Assembly: GCA_017502975.1 (NCBI GenBank)
Contig: JAFVTV010000044.1
Location: 1 to 53,033, forward strand
Direction: 5' to 3'
Source of the DNA: Clostridia bacterium
Lineage (GTDB): Bacteria; Bacillota; Clostridia; Oscillospirales; CAG-272
Length of the DNA: 53,033 nt
The notes below the pieces were generated by a model that ran no database searches, was not told the DNA's origin, and was given only the letters and a program-made list of their open reading frames with translations. Below are positions 32,912-41,883 of the stretch, piece after piece. The position numbers and the translations under genes were made by a program. The first letter of the stretch is position 1, and each line of letters starts with the position of its first letter.

Positions 32912-32955
32912 GAAATAAAGCCTTGAAACCTAAGCCTTGTAAAGGAGAAACTACC

Positions 32956-34071
32956 ATGCTGCACGCTGATTTTTATATGCCAACTCGCCTGTTTTTTGGC
33001 GAGAACGCACTTAATAAGGGCAAGGAACTGCTCGCCGGGGCAGGCCGTCACGCCATGCTTGTAACAGGCAAGCACAGCGCCCGAAAATCGGGAGCGCTCG
33101 ACGATGTTACTGCCCTGCTTAAGAATGCCGATATCACATACACCGTATTTGACGGCATTACCGAAAACCCGCCCCTTCTCACCTGCTTTGAGGCAGGGCG
33201 GATTGCCGCAAGAGAGGGCGTGGAATTTGTGATCGGCATCGGGGGTGGCTCTCCCCTTGATGCGGCAAAGGCAATTGCCGCATTTGCCACCAATCCTTCC
33301 CTTGCTCCTGAGGACATTTTTGACGACAGTAAGCGAACCGAACCTACCCTGCCCATTTTTGCTATACCCACCACGGCAGGCACAGGCAGCGAGGTCAACA
33401 ATTACAGCATTTTAACGCTACCCTCGGGAGTGCAAAAAAAGACATTTAAGGCAGCGGACAGCTGGCCGCGCGCCGCATTTGTAGACCCACGCTATACCGC
33501 CACCATGTCAAATGAAACCACACTTTCCACTGCGCTTGATGCATTTGCGCACGCAATGGAGAGTTATCTTTCCCCAAGATCCACCGTATTTTCCGAAAAC
33601 GCGGCGCTCCTTGCGGCACGGGAGATTTTTGATGTGATCTCAGCACTGCCCGCAGAATATGATGCCGAGATGCGCGCACGCCTGGCACTTGCCGCAACCG
33701 CCGGGGGCATGGCGATCAGCGTGACGGGAACGGGCTTTCCACACCCCCTCGGGTATAGCCTTACGCTGCTTGACGGCATCCCGCACGGACGCGCCTGCGC
33801 GGTATTTGCGGGAGATTACATCACCTACAATGAAAAAAGCGAAATCGGGCGCGAACGTATTGCAAGCTTTGCTGCCGCGATTGGCACAAAGCCTGCCATT
33901 CTCAAGGCGTTTTTGCCCGGTGTTGCCGACGTGTCACTGTCGATGACAGGGGCAGAAATCGAGCGGCATGTGGAGTTGATCGCGGGCGCAAAAAACTACA
34001 CAAACAGCCCCTATGTTATTTCAAAAGAGGAAATTTTCGACATATATTGCGCACATTTTAAAACCAAATAA
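32956..34071 (+). CDS. Iron-containing alcohol dehydrogenase
   Basis: A 371-residue group III dehydrogenase. The NAD(P) loop is GIGGGSPLDAAKAIA (about 96-110), followed by PTTAGTGSEVNNYSI. The iron ligands are Asp and His in ALDAFAHAME and further His residues in GFPHPLGYSL and GIPHGRACAVF. Such enzymes reduce aldehydes to alcohols (butanol, propanediol or lactaldehyde types); the substrate cannot be assigned. GTAAAGGAG precedes ATG 32956. Monocistronic, with its own promoter and terminator, facing spoIVA tail to tail. Confidence 0.93.
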   Translation: MLHADFYMPTRLFFGENALNKGKELLAGAGRHAMLVTGKHSARKSGALDDVTALLKNADITYTVFDGITENPPLLTCFEAGRIAAREGVEFVIGIGGGSPLDAAKAIAAFATNPSLAPEDIFDDSKRTEPTLPIFAIPTTAGTGSEVNNYSILTLPSGVQKKTFKAADSWPRAAFVDPRYTATMSNETTLSTALDAFAHAMESYLSPRSTVFSENAALLAAREIFDVISALPAEYDAEMRARLALAATAGGMAISVTGTGFPHPLGYSLTLLDGIPHGRACAVFAGDYITYNEKSEIGRERIASFAAAIGTKPAILKAFLPGVADVSLSMTGAEIERHVELIAGAKNYTNSPYVISKEEIFDIYCAHFKTK

Positions 34072-34111
34072 TTCCAAAAACGGCAATTAGCAGTGTAAGG
34101 TCGCAGCACAC

Positions 34112-34149
34112 AAAAAGGACAGAGAATGCAAACATTCTCTGTCCTTTTT
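34112..34149. terminator. Bidirectional intrinsic terminator
   Basis: AAAAAGGACAGAGAATG, a 4-nt loop and CATTCTCTGTCCTTTTT form a 17-bp stem including the A/T flanks. It serves the convergent adh and spoIVA genes. Confidence 0.9.
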
Positions 34150-34231
34150 TATCTGTAAACAGTATATTTTGATCAACTTCAACACCGCAAGGCGCCTATC
34201 GCATTGGATCGGCAAAAGGTACTTTTTACTC

Positions 34232-35710
34232 TTAAAGCAAGATGCAGATCAAGCCGTTGCTCCCCTCGTTAATGATACGCTCCAGTGTTTCGGATAACTT
34301 GTGCCGTGCCTCATCTGGCATGTGTGCCAGCTTGCCGCAAAGGCTATCGCTAACCATTTCGTAAAGGCTTTTGCCAAACATATTGGAGTGCCAAAGCTTT
34401 TGAGGATCCGCCTCAAGCTCGGCGAGGATATTCCGCAAAAATTCCTCGGATTGCTGCTCTGTGCCAACAATAGGATTGATCTCGGCGCTGATATCCGCGC
34501 GTATCATATGAATGGAGCGTGCAGCGGCGCGCAGTCGCACGCCAAAGCCACCCGACTGTCGCACGATGGCGGGCGTTTCAAGCCGCAGATCCTCAAGCTC
34601 GGGCATCACGATCCCATAGCCGTCACTCTCCGCCATTTCAAGCGCGGATGCCACGCGCGCATATTTTTTGCGCACCTCTGCAAGCTCGCGCAACAGCGAA
34701 AGAAGCGCTCCCTCATCACGGATATTTTCCCCCGTAACCTCACTGATCATGTCGTAATACAGCGAATGACAAAGCTCAACATTGACCGCGGCACGCCCTG
34801 TGCCCATATCGAGCTCCGTGATCGTTACACCCTTTACAAACTCGTTGTCCTTCAGACCTTCAAAGGCTTCTGCCACGTCACCCATGCGGCGCACTGTTCC
34901 ACCCGTTTGGCACACCGCCTCCATAAGGGATCTGCGTACAGTATTTTCCGCATCAAGCGCACGCCACCACGCAGGCAACGTGATGCCGACCGATGTCACG
35001 GGAAATTCGCCGAGCACAAGCTCTAAAATACCTACAATATCCTCTCTACCAAGCGACAGACAGTTGACAAGCGCAACCGGTACACCGTACTTCTCTTCAA
35101 GTTCGGTTGCAAGTGCTCTTGCCGCCTCGCTTGCGGGATCGGCAGAATTGAGCACCACGGCAAAGGGCTTGCCAAGCGCCTTCATTTCCCCCACAAGGCG
35201 TTCCTCGGCGCCAACATAGGAGCCGCGCGGAATTTCGCCCACCGTGCCGTCAGAGGTCACAAGCATACCAATGGTGGCGTGCTCACTCATGACCTTGCGC
35301 GTGCCAAACTCTGCCGCCTCCCCGAAGGGCATTGGATCCTTTGACCACGGTGTATGTACCATACGGGCACTGCCGTTTTCCTCACCGCCAAGCGCCTCGG
35401 GAATCATATAACCTACGCAATCGATCATTTTTACGCAGAGTGAAACGCCCCCACCCACCGTAAGCGAAACACCCTCATCGGGCACAAACTTCGGCTCGGT
35501 GGTCATCACTGTCATACCTGCGGCACTTTGCGGCATCTCGTCACGGGCACGGTCACGGCTGTACGCATCAGTCATGTTTGGCAGGACGAGCTCCTGCATA
35601 AAGCGCGTGATAAAGGTGGATTTTCCGCTGCGAACGGGACCCACCACACCGATATAAATATCACCGCCCGTGCGCTCGGCGATATCCTTGTAAATGGAAT
35701 GCTCTGCCAT
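34232..35710 (-). CDS. spoIVA: Stage IV sporulation protein A
   Basis: A 492-residue coat-morphogenesis ATPase that polymerises on the outer forespore membrane to form the coat basement layer. The P-loop GPVRSGKSTFITRF is at about 24-37, followed by further GTPase-like motifs and a long helical middle part. It ends NGLICILL, like the conserved SpoIVA tail needed for membrane anchoring by SpoVM. The length matches the family. GGAGG lies 8 nt before ATG 35710. A well-matched sigma-E promoter precedes it. This is the clearest evidence that the organism makes endospores. Confidence 0.96.
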   Translation of the reverse strand: MAEHSIYKDIAERTGGDIYIGVVGPVRSGKSTFITRFMQELVLPNMTDAYSRDRARDEMPQSAAGMTVMTTEPKFVPDEGVSLTVGGGVSLCVKMIDCVGYMIPEALGGEENGSARMVHTPWSKDPMPFGEAAEFGTRKVMSEHATIGMLVTSDGTVGEIPRGSYVGAEERLVGEMKALGKPFAVVLNSADPASEAARALATELEEKYGVPVALVNCLSLGREDIVGILELVLGEFPVTSVGITLPAWWRALDAENTVRRSLMEAVCQTGGTVRRMGDVAEAFEGLKDNEFVKGVTITELDMGTGRAAVNVELCHSLYYDMISEVTGENIRDEGALLSLLRELAEVRKKYARVASALEMAESDGYGIVMPELEDLRLETPAIVRQSGGFGVRLRAAARSIHMIRADISAEINPIVGTEQQSEEFLRNILAELEADPQKLWHSNMFGKSLYEMVSDSLCGKLAHMPDEARHKLSETLERIINEGSNGLICILL

Positions 35711-35750
35711 GTTCTTCTCCTCCGCTTTCTTCGCGTTCTGATATCGCTAT

Positions 35751-35779
35751 ATCGTATGCCGCCAAGAAAAAGAATATTC
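35751..35779 (-). promoter_or_regulatory. Sigma-E promoter of spoIVA
   Basis: Minus strand: GAATATT (35779-35773), a 14-bp spacer and CATACGAT (35758-35751). The -35 matches KMATATT at 7 of 7, the -10 matches CATACAHT at 7 of 8. The -35 overlaps the last bases of the upstream operon's terminator stem. Confidence 0.75.
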
Positions 35780-35804
35780 CACCCCGCCAACGGCAGAGTG
35801 GAAT
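35776..35804. terminator. Terminator of the murD-M42-desulfurase operon
   Basis: ATTCCAC...GTGGAAT with an inner GCC/GGC pairing, followed on the minus strand by ATTCTTTTTCTT. It lies 17 bp past the cysteine desulfurase stop. Confidence 0.75.
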
Positions 35805-35820
35805 ACAGCTTTATTTTGTT

Positions 35821-36984
35821 TTAATGCTTGATGCGCACAAGACTGCCAACGCCCTCTCCAAGAGCCGCCAGCAACGCCTTTACATCCTCTTCGGTATTTT
35901 CGGGAGAAAAACTGATGCGAATGGAGGATGCCGCCTCGGCAGGTGTTAAGCCAAAGGCAAGCAGCACTGTGCTGGGGCCCGCCGCGTGCGAGGAGCACGC
36001 CGAGCCTGCCGACACCGATATCCCCTTGCCGGAAAGGAAATGCAGCATGGTTTCGCTTTTAATATGCGGCAGGGTCATATTAACGATATGAGGGGCGGCA
36101 ACAGGGGGGCGATTTACCCGAATCTCACTGCCTGCGAGCCCTGCCACAAGTTCTGCCGCAAGATGCGCCATATGCGGCATGGCAGTACGCGCGGCAACGG
36201 CACCCGCTTTAGCCGCAGCGGCAAAGCCCGCGATGCCGATGGTGTTTTCAGTGCCCGAGCGAAGCCCAAACTCCTGCCCACCGCCACAAAGGAAGGGCGA
36301 AAGACGGCGCTCGCGCAGCATGCGCTCGGATACATACAGCGCACCCACACCCTTAGGGCCGTGTATTTTATGTGCGCTGACTGTAACAAGATCTACGCCC
36401 ATGGTGCGTATGTGCATCGGCACCTTTAAAAAGCCCTGCACCGCGTCGCAGTGACACACACACTGAGGATTTGCCGCCTTTGCCGCGGCAAACACCTCCT
36501 CAACGGGATAGCGCGCGCCCGTTTCGTTATTGACAAGCATCATGCTGACCATAAAAAGATCAGCGTTACAATGGGCACGCACAGTATCCATATCCAGCAC
36601 GCCGCCGCGCGTAGAAACGCGCACCACCGAAAAGCCTTCTCTTTCCAACAAGCGAAGATTGTTTTCTACGCTCGGGTGCTCACTGTCGGTGGTTAAAATG
36701 GTACGTGCCGTACGACGCTCCTTTGCGTGCGCCGTGCCAATGAGAGCAAGGGCATTTGCCTCGGTGCCGCACGAGGTAAAAATAAGCTGTCCGTCCTTTA
36801 AAAAACGCTCACCAAGCGCCTCTCCCACGCTCGCGCGTGCATCGCGCAAAAGCCTTGCGGCATGGGCACCGAGTGAATGGAGCGAGGAAGGATTGCCAAA
36901 GCATTCCATCGCCTCGCACATTGCCTCTTTTGCCTCGCGGCAAAGGCCTGTTGTTGCGCTGTTATCCAAATAAATTTGCTGCAT
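35821..36984 (-). CDS. Cysteine desulfurase, NifS/IscS-like
   Basis: A 387-residue PLP enzyme converting cysteine to alanine with persulfide formation, feeding Fe-S cluster or thio-cofactor synthesis. It starts MQQIYLDNSATT, with FTSCGTEANALAL, CDAVQGFLK, the PLP lysine in SAHKIHGPKGVGALY (about 198-212) and the persulfide Cys in SAGSACSSH (about 325). ATG 36984 lies 1 bp after the lipoprotein stop. No IscU/SufU scaffold gene is nearby. It is the last gene of the seven-gene operon. Confidence 0.92.
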   Translation of the reverse strand: MQQIYLDNSATTGLCREAKEAMCEAMECFGNPSSLHSLGAHAARLLRDARASVGEALGERFLKDGQLIFTSCGTEANALALIGTAHAKERRTARTILTTDSEHPSVENNLRLLEREGFSVVRVSTRGGVLDMDTVRAHCNADLFMVSMMLVNNETGARYPVEEVFAAAKAANPQCVCHCDAVQGFLKVPMHIRTMGVDLVTVSAHKIHGPKGVGALYVSERMLRERRLSPFLCGGGQEFGLRSGTENTIGIAGFAAAAKAGAVAARTAMPHMAHLAAELVAGLAGSEIRVNRPPVAAPHIVNMTLPHIKSETMLHFLSGKGISVSAGSACSSHAAGPSTVLLAFGLTPAEAASSIRISFSPENTEEDVKALLAALGEGVGSLVRIKH

Positions 36985-36985
36985 A

Positions 36986-37513
36986 TTATCTAAAGGTAAA
37001 GCTGGAAATAACGGTTTCCACCTCGCCGACGTATGTATCATACGACGTGGAAACGGCGGTATAAGTCAAAACATAAACATTAAAGTCATATACCGCGATC
37101 ACCTGCTGGCACTGATAGAGCGTATCGCCAAAGGTATAGGAAAATCTGTATTTCTTTGCATCCTTTCCACCAAGCGTGGTATCGGTGCCTTCCTCGATCA
37201 GCGTAAAAGCAGGAAATACCATGGTATGCTCGGGCATACAGTACTCGCTCCAATACGCGGTGGCGGTAACCTCACTTTCAGGATAATGCTCGGTTACGAT
37301 TACGTTGGGTGCGTTATCCTCTGCCGTTGCCTTTGCCCCCGAAATGTTATAAGCTGACGGGATCCAGGACTCGGGCACATACAGATTATATTTGGCGCTC
37401 TCAAGCGCAACGTTTTGCATGCCGTCGGGCGTTGGATCTGTGTTTGCACAGCCCACGACCGAAACAAGGCATGCCATAAGTAACAAAACAGTAAGAATTC
37501 TTTTCATGATCAT
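36986..37513 (-). CDS. Predicted lipoprotein, PsbP-like fold possible
   Basis: A 175-residue protein (173 if ATG 37507 is used). A signal peptide ends in the lipobox VSVVGC, with Cys22 as the lipidated residue. The mature part contains LYVPESWIP and ends in VETVISSFTFR, with the single-domain beta-alpha layout of PsbP/Mog1-like lipoproteins. This fold guess is from pattern only. The start overlaps the upstream stop by ATGA, and GAGGG spacing slightly favours the second ATG. Exported and membrane-anchored. It sits between two PLP enzymes; function unknown. Confidence 0.75.
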   Translation of the reverse strand: MIMKRILTVLLLMACLVSVVGCANTDPTPDGMQNVALESAKYNLYVPESWIPSAYNISGAKATAEDNAPNVIVTEHYPESEVTATAYWSEYCMPEHTMVFPAFTLIEEGTDTTLGGKDAKKYRFSYTFGDTLYQCQQVIAVYDFNVYVLTYTAVSTSYDTYVGEVETVISSFTFR

Positions 37514-38787
37514 TCCCTCTCTTGATTATTCTTTACACGAAGCATTTCGGCAGCCGCGGATAATATACCGATCCTGCCGCTTTCAAAGGTAAGCCCGCCC
37601 TGCAAAAAAGCGGTAAAGGGCGGCTTTATGGGTCCGTCGGCAGACAGCTCAATAGAAGCGCCCTGTACAAACGCACCTGCTGCCATAATGACCTCATCCT
37701 GATATCCCGGCATTGCCCATGGCTCGGGCGTAACGTAAGCATCCACAGGCGAGCCTGCCTGTATACCGCGGCACAAGGCGCAAAGCCCCTCACGGCTGCC
37801 CGTGATAACGGTTTGAATAATATCGGCGCGCCTCTCCTGCCACGATGGCTCGACCGCATATCCGAGTGCCTCAAATATGTAGGCGGCAAAATGTGCGGTC
37901 TTGAGTGCCTCCATGACGGTGTGCGGCGCATAAAAGAGCCCGCGATACATGTTTTTATTCTGCCCCAGCGTTGCGCCGACCTCAAGACCGATGCCGGGGC
38001 AGGTAAGGCGGTAGGAGGCAAGCTCTACCGCACGGGCAGTGCCTGCAAGATAACCGCCCGTTTCTGCCATGCCGCCACCGGGATTTTTGATAAGAGACCC
38101 AACGGTAAGATCCGCACCCACTGCGGGCGGCTCCTTCTCCTCGGTAAACTCGCCGTAGCAGTTATCAACCATGACAAAGATATCCTCGCGCACCGCCTTG
38201 ATCGCGCGCACCGCCTCGCCGATCTCATCAACGGTCAGCGTGCGGCGATTGAGATACCCCTTTGAGCGCTGAATAAAGCAGACCTTTACACGCGCACCCT
38301 CATCACCGCGAAGAAAGGCGGTGATCGCTTCTAAATCAAGCGTTTTTTGATCCTTTAATTCGATCTGACGGTAGCTGACCCCGAAATCGGCAAGCGATCC
38401 GTTGCCTGCCTCACCTGCAATACCAATGACCTCACCAAGGGTATCATAGGGCTTGCCCGCAACCGAAAGCAGGATGTCGCCCGGGCGCAAAAGCCCGAAA
38501 AGACCGATCGCCAACGCTTGCGTACCGTTTGCAATGCTGTGACGGACAAACGCCGCCTCAGCCCCCATAACATCTGCAAAAATACGGTCAAGCACCTCCC
38601 TGCCGCGATCATCGTAGCCATAGCCACTGCTGCCGTTAAAGCAGGCGGCATCCACGTGGTGCGCGGCAAACGCCTCCATAACACGGGCGGTGTTATGGTG
38701 CGACACTCTTGAAAGGTGTAAAAATTGGGGGGCAAGAGCCGCTTCTGCCCGATCGGCAAGCTCTAAAAGATAAGGGGAGAAATTCAT
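37510..38787 (-). CDS. Methionine-gamma-lyase-like PLP enzyme (YnbB / 'aluminum resistance' family)
   Basis: A 425-residue fold-type I PLP enzyme of the COG4100 family. Seen are NGSSGYGYDDRGRE (about 52-65), SIANGTQALAIGLFGLL, MVDNCYGEFTE and the PLP lysine in VGSLIKNPGGGMAETGGY (about 232-249). The family is annotated methionine gamma-lyase or aluminum resistance protein, without firm proof of substrate. It often neighbours other amino-acid genes in Firmicutes. It overlaps the M42 gene upstream and the lipoprotein downstream by 4 bp each. Confidence 0.88.
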   Translation of the reverse strand: MNFSPYLLELADRAEAALAPQFLHLSRVSHHNTARVMEAFAAHHVDAACFNGSSGYGYDDRGREVLDRIFADVMGAEAAFVRHSIANGTQALAIGLFGLLRPGDILLSVAGKPYDTLGEVIGIAGEAGNGSLADFGVSYRQIELKDQKTLDLEAITAFLRGDEGARVKVCFIQRSKGYLNRRTLTVDEIGEAVRAIKAVREDIFVMVDNCYGEFTEEKEPPAVGADLTVGSLIKNPGGGMAETGGYLAGTARAVELASYRLTCPGIGLEVGATLGQNKNMYRGLFYAPHTVMEALKTAHFAAYIFEALGYAVEPSWQERRADIIQTVITGSREGLCALCRGIQAGSPVDAYVTPEPWAMPGYQDEVIMAAGAFVQGASIELSADGPIKPPFTAFLQGGLTFESGRIGILSAAAEMLRVKNNQERE

Positions 38788-39788
38788 GCAAGGTCACCTC
38801 CAAGGAAAGCTACACCAAGCTGCACCGCCGCCTTAACATCTCCCATATCCAGCATTTCTACACCTGTATGGATATAGCGGCAGGGTAAGGAGAGCGCACC
38901 CGCACGGCAGCCAAGCCCTGTCATTTGCACCGCAGAGGTATCCGTGCCGCCAAAGGTAAGGATCTCGCATTGCGCCGCAATGCCCTTTTCCTTGGCAAGC
39001 GCTAACAACTCATCAACCAAACCTGCATCGCAAATGACCGACTTATCCTTGATCTTTACGGCAACACCGCCGCCAAGCTTAACAGCCATGGCAGGGGCGG
39101 ATTGCGCATCGCCCGTGGCAGTCACGTCAAAAACAAGTGCAAGCTCGGGTGCAATACCAAAGGCGGCGGGGCGTGCACCGCGACAGCCAACCTCCTCCTG
39201 CACCGAAAAAACGTAATAAATATCATCCGCAGGTGCTATCATGCGGCGCGCGATCTCGATCATCACAGCGCACCCTACACGGTCGTCAAGCGGACGGCCG
39301 CACACGCGGTTGCCCATCAGGCGCACAAGATCTGCGCGGAGTGCGCAGCAATCGCCGATCTTAAGCTTTTTTTCTGCCTCACGGCGGCTTTTCGCGCCCA
39401 CATCCACATAGCATTTGTCCCATTTGGGCGCCTCATCCTTTTTAATATCGCCCTCGCTTACCAGCACGCCGCGCGTACCGTTTTCAAACACGACCACAGA
39501 CCCTACTGCCGCGGTATAATCGATACCGCCAATGGGCGCTACACGCAAGTAACCGTTATCCTCGATAAAGTTTACGATAAAACCGATCTCATCCATGTGC
39601 GCGACAAGCAGCACCTTGCGCGGCGCCGTTGCATTACCCTTTTTCAGGCAGATAAGATTGCCCATTGCATCGGTACGCACTTCATCGCAAAGCGGTGCCA
39701 TAAGATCTTTGATAATATCCCGAATACCCTGCTCACGCCCCGAAACGGAAGGGGTAGTGGGGAGAAGCTTTTTTAAGGTTTGGTACAT
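38784..39788 (-). CDS. M42-family metallo-aminopeptidase (third in operon)
   Basis: A 334-residue co-catalytic metallopeptidase of the glutamyl aminopeptidase/cellulase M family. Metal and catalytic residues are seen in VAHMDEIGF (His), PLDDRVGCA (bridging Asp), VQEEVGCRGA (base and ligand Glu), FDVTATGD (Asp) and RYIHTG (His). ATG 39788 is chosen for AAAGGGA upstream; the longer frame lacks a site. It removes N-terminal residues from short peptides, usually as a dodecameric shell in the cytoplasm. Its two paralogues are directly upstream. Confidence 0.93.
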   Translation of the reverse strand: MYQTLKKLLPTTPSVSGREQGIRDIIKDLMAPLCDEVRTDAMGNLICLKKGNATAPRKVLLVAHMDEIGFIVNFIEDNGYLRVAPIGGIDYTAAVGSVVVFENGTRGVLVSEGDIKKDEAPKWDKCYVDVGAKSRREAEKKLKIGDCCALRADLVRLMGNRVCGRPLDDRVGCAVMIEIARRMIAPADDIYYVFSVQEEVGCRGARPAAFGIAPELALVFDVTATGDAQSAPAMAVKLGGGVAVKIKDKSVICDAGLVDELLALAKEKGIAAQCEILTFGGTDTSAVQMTGLGCRAGALSLPCRYIHTGVEMLDMGDVKAAVQLGVAFLGGDLA

Positions 39789-39801
39789 AACATTCCCTTT
39801 C

Positions 39802-40845
39802 TTATACATTTTCAAGCATTGCCGCAAGCAGTGCTATCATGGCTTCAATATCGCCGTATTTTGCTACCGAAACGGGTGCGTGCAGATAGCGTGTGGGGGC
39901 GGAAAGCGCAACACAGCGCACACCAACACCCGATTGTTGGATATGCTTGGCGTCATTGCCGCCCGAAACGTACCGCTTTACCTGCACGGGGATATTCTTT
40001 TCCCCGGCGACCTTCAGCACACGGTCGATCAGCGCACGGTCATAGATCGTTCCGTTGTCAAGCAGCGAAAGCACGCCGCCCTTGCCAATGTCTGCCACGC
40101 GGCGCGCCGCAGGCACATCGGGCAGATCTGCCATTGCAGTGGTTTCAATGACAAATGCCATATCGGGCGATACACGGTTTGCGACGACCGTAGCCCCCGA
40201 AATGCCGATCTCCTCTCGCACGGTAAACGCAAACCACACATCAAGCGGCAGGTGCTTGTCCGCGACAGCGCGCAGCACCTCAATGAGCACGGCGCACCCT
40301 ACACGGTCGTCAAGCGCCTTGCCGGAAAGAAACGCCTTCTCCTTGCCAAAGGGAAGAAAGGGCGTGTCAAAGGTGCCAAAATTGCCAAGCGACACATATT
40401 GCTCTGCCTCCTCGCGGCTGCTGACACCAATATCGATATACATATCCTTAAGCTGCGGCATTTTGCTGCGCTCCTCGGCACTTTGAAAATGAATGCCCTT
40501 CGCCGAGATCACGCCTGCCACACGCTTTTTTTCATCACCAAGGGTTACGGCTCTGCCAACCATTACGCGTGGATCGATGCCGCCAAGCGTAGCAAAGCGA
40601 AGAAACCCATTTGACTCGATCTCGGTGACCATAAAGCCAACCTCATCCATATGCGCCGAAAGCAGCACGCGCGGCGCCCCCGCGGGGCCCGCAAGGTGTG
40701 CCGTAAGATTGCCCATACGATCTGTCATCAGCTCAACAGGCAAGCCTGCAAGCTCGGCACGGATCAGCCCCTCAACCTCACCCTCGCACCCGGTAGGGCC
40801 AAAGGCAAGCGACAGCTTTTCAATCAGTTTTACACCGCTTGTCAT
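39802..40845 (-). CDS. M42-family metallo-aminopeptidase (second in operon)
   Basis: A 347-residue paralogue. Ligand segments are SAHMDEVGF, KALDDRVGCA, VREEIGISGA and RYLHAP. The segment that usually holds an Asp ligand reads VIETTAMAD, so the third metal ligand is Glu, which some M42 enzymes also use. It overlaps the M42 gene upstream by ATGA and is 13 bp from the next. Sequence divergence from its neighbours suggests a different peptide preference. Confidence 0.93.
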   Translation of the reverse strand: MTSGVKLIEKLSLAFGPTGCEGEVEGLIRAELAGLPVELMTDRMGNLTAHLAGPAGAPRVLLSAHMDEVGFMVTEIESNGFLRFATLGGIDPRVMVGRAVTLGDEKKRVAGVISAKGIHFQSAEERSKMPQLKDMYIDIGVSSREEAEQYVSLGNFGTFDTPFLPFGKEKAFLSGKALDDRVGCAVLIEVLRAVADKHLPLDVWFAFTVREEIGISGATVVANRVSPDMAFVIETTAMADLPDVPAARRVADIGKGGVLSLLDNGTIYDRALIDRVLKVAGEKNIPVQVKRYVSGGNDAKHIQQSGVGVRCVALSAPTRYLHAPVSVAKYGDIEAMIALLAAMLENV

Positions 40846-41879
40846 ACTGCAAACACCTCCGCGATCTCTCGGTCAGTGACAAATGCCGTTACCAAGCTTT
40901 TCAGTGCCTCGGCATCCTTCATATCCAACACCTCTTGGTATGTGTGCATGGCGGTGAGGGGCAGCCCCACATCCACCACAGAAATGCCTGCCCCAACCAA
41001 ATGCAGTGCCTCGGTATTGGTGCCCGTGCTCTTTGGCTCAACGGCGATCTGCCACGGGATGCTTTCCCTCTTGGCAAGCGCCTCAGTAAGGGTTGTAAGA
41101 CGGCGATCAACGATCGCGCTGCGCGCGATCGATGGACCCTTGCCCATTTCCACGCACTCACGGCGATCGGCACCGCTCATATATCCAAGATTCACATCGA
41201 TCACCATCGCATAATCGGGCATAAGAGCAAAGCCGCCAACGGCAGTGCCGCCGATGCGGTCAGTTTCCTCATGCACTGAAAACAGCAAATAGACATCACC
41301 CGCAAGCTCTGCTGCGGGGATCTCCAGCAATGCCGCCGCGGCAATGGCGGCGCACGCCTTGTTATCAAGCCCCTTGCCCGCAAGCCTGCCACCGGCAAGC
41401 GTGCGATATGTGGGGTAAAAACCGACAGGGGTGCCAATGCGCACCAATTCACGCAGCTCCTCGGTAGGGTAGCCCGTATCGATCAAAAGCTCCTCCGGGC
41501 GGGGCAGTTTTTTCTCATCCCCCGACAAATGCGGAGGTGTTGAGGATACCACCGCATCGATCACCTCTTTGCCGTACACGCGCACGCGTGCAGAGGAAAG
41601 CGTGCGTGCGTCAAGACCGCCAACAGAGGTCACGGTAAGAAAGCCGCCCTCCTTTATGTCGGTTACAAGCATGCCGATCTCATCAAAATGCGTATCAATG
41701 AGAATTTTAGGAGCGCGCTCCTTGCCCGACCGACGGACAAACACGCGGTTACCGACGGCATCGGTATAACTCTCATCAAAGCCCTGCATCAGGGCAGCGA
41801 GTCGCTCCTTATCATAGCCCTCGTAGCCTGTGATGCTCATCAGCTCCGCAAGAGCGCAAACAAATTGCTTCAGTTCCAA
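40842..41879 (-). CDS. M42-family metallo-aminopeptidase (first in operon)
   Basis: A 345-residue paralogue with THFDEIGML, GLDNKACAA, VHEETDRIGG, VIDVNLGYM and AMHTYQE as the metal and catalytic segments. It starts at a TTG (41879) 4 bp after the murD stop, with AAAGGA 9 nt upstream. All expected ligands are present, so it should be active. Of the three, this one differs most from the usual M42 motif wording. Confidence 0.92.
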   Translation of the reverse strand: MELKQFVCALAELMSITGYEGYDKERLAALMQGFDESYTDAVGNRVFVRRSGKERAPKILIDTHFDEIGMLVTDIKEGGFLTVTSVGGLDARTLSSARVRVYGKEVIDAVVSSTPPHLSGDEKKLPRPEELLIDTGYPTEELRELVRIGTPVGFYPTYRTLAGGRLAGKGLDNKACAAIAAAALLEIPAAELAGDVYLLFSVHEETDRIGGTAVGGFALMPDYAMVIDVNLGYMSGADRRECVEMGKGPSIARSAIVDRRLTTLTEALAKRESIPWQIAVEPKSTGTNTEALHLVGAGISVVDVGLPLTAMHTYQEVLDMKDAEALKSLVTAFVTDREIAEVFAV

Positions 41880-41883
41880 AATT

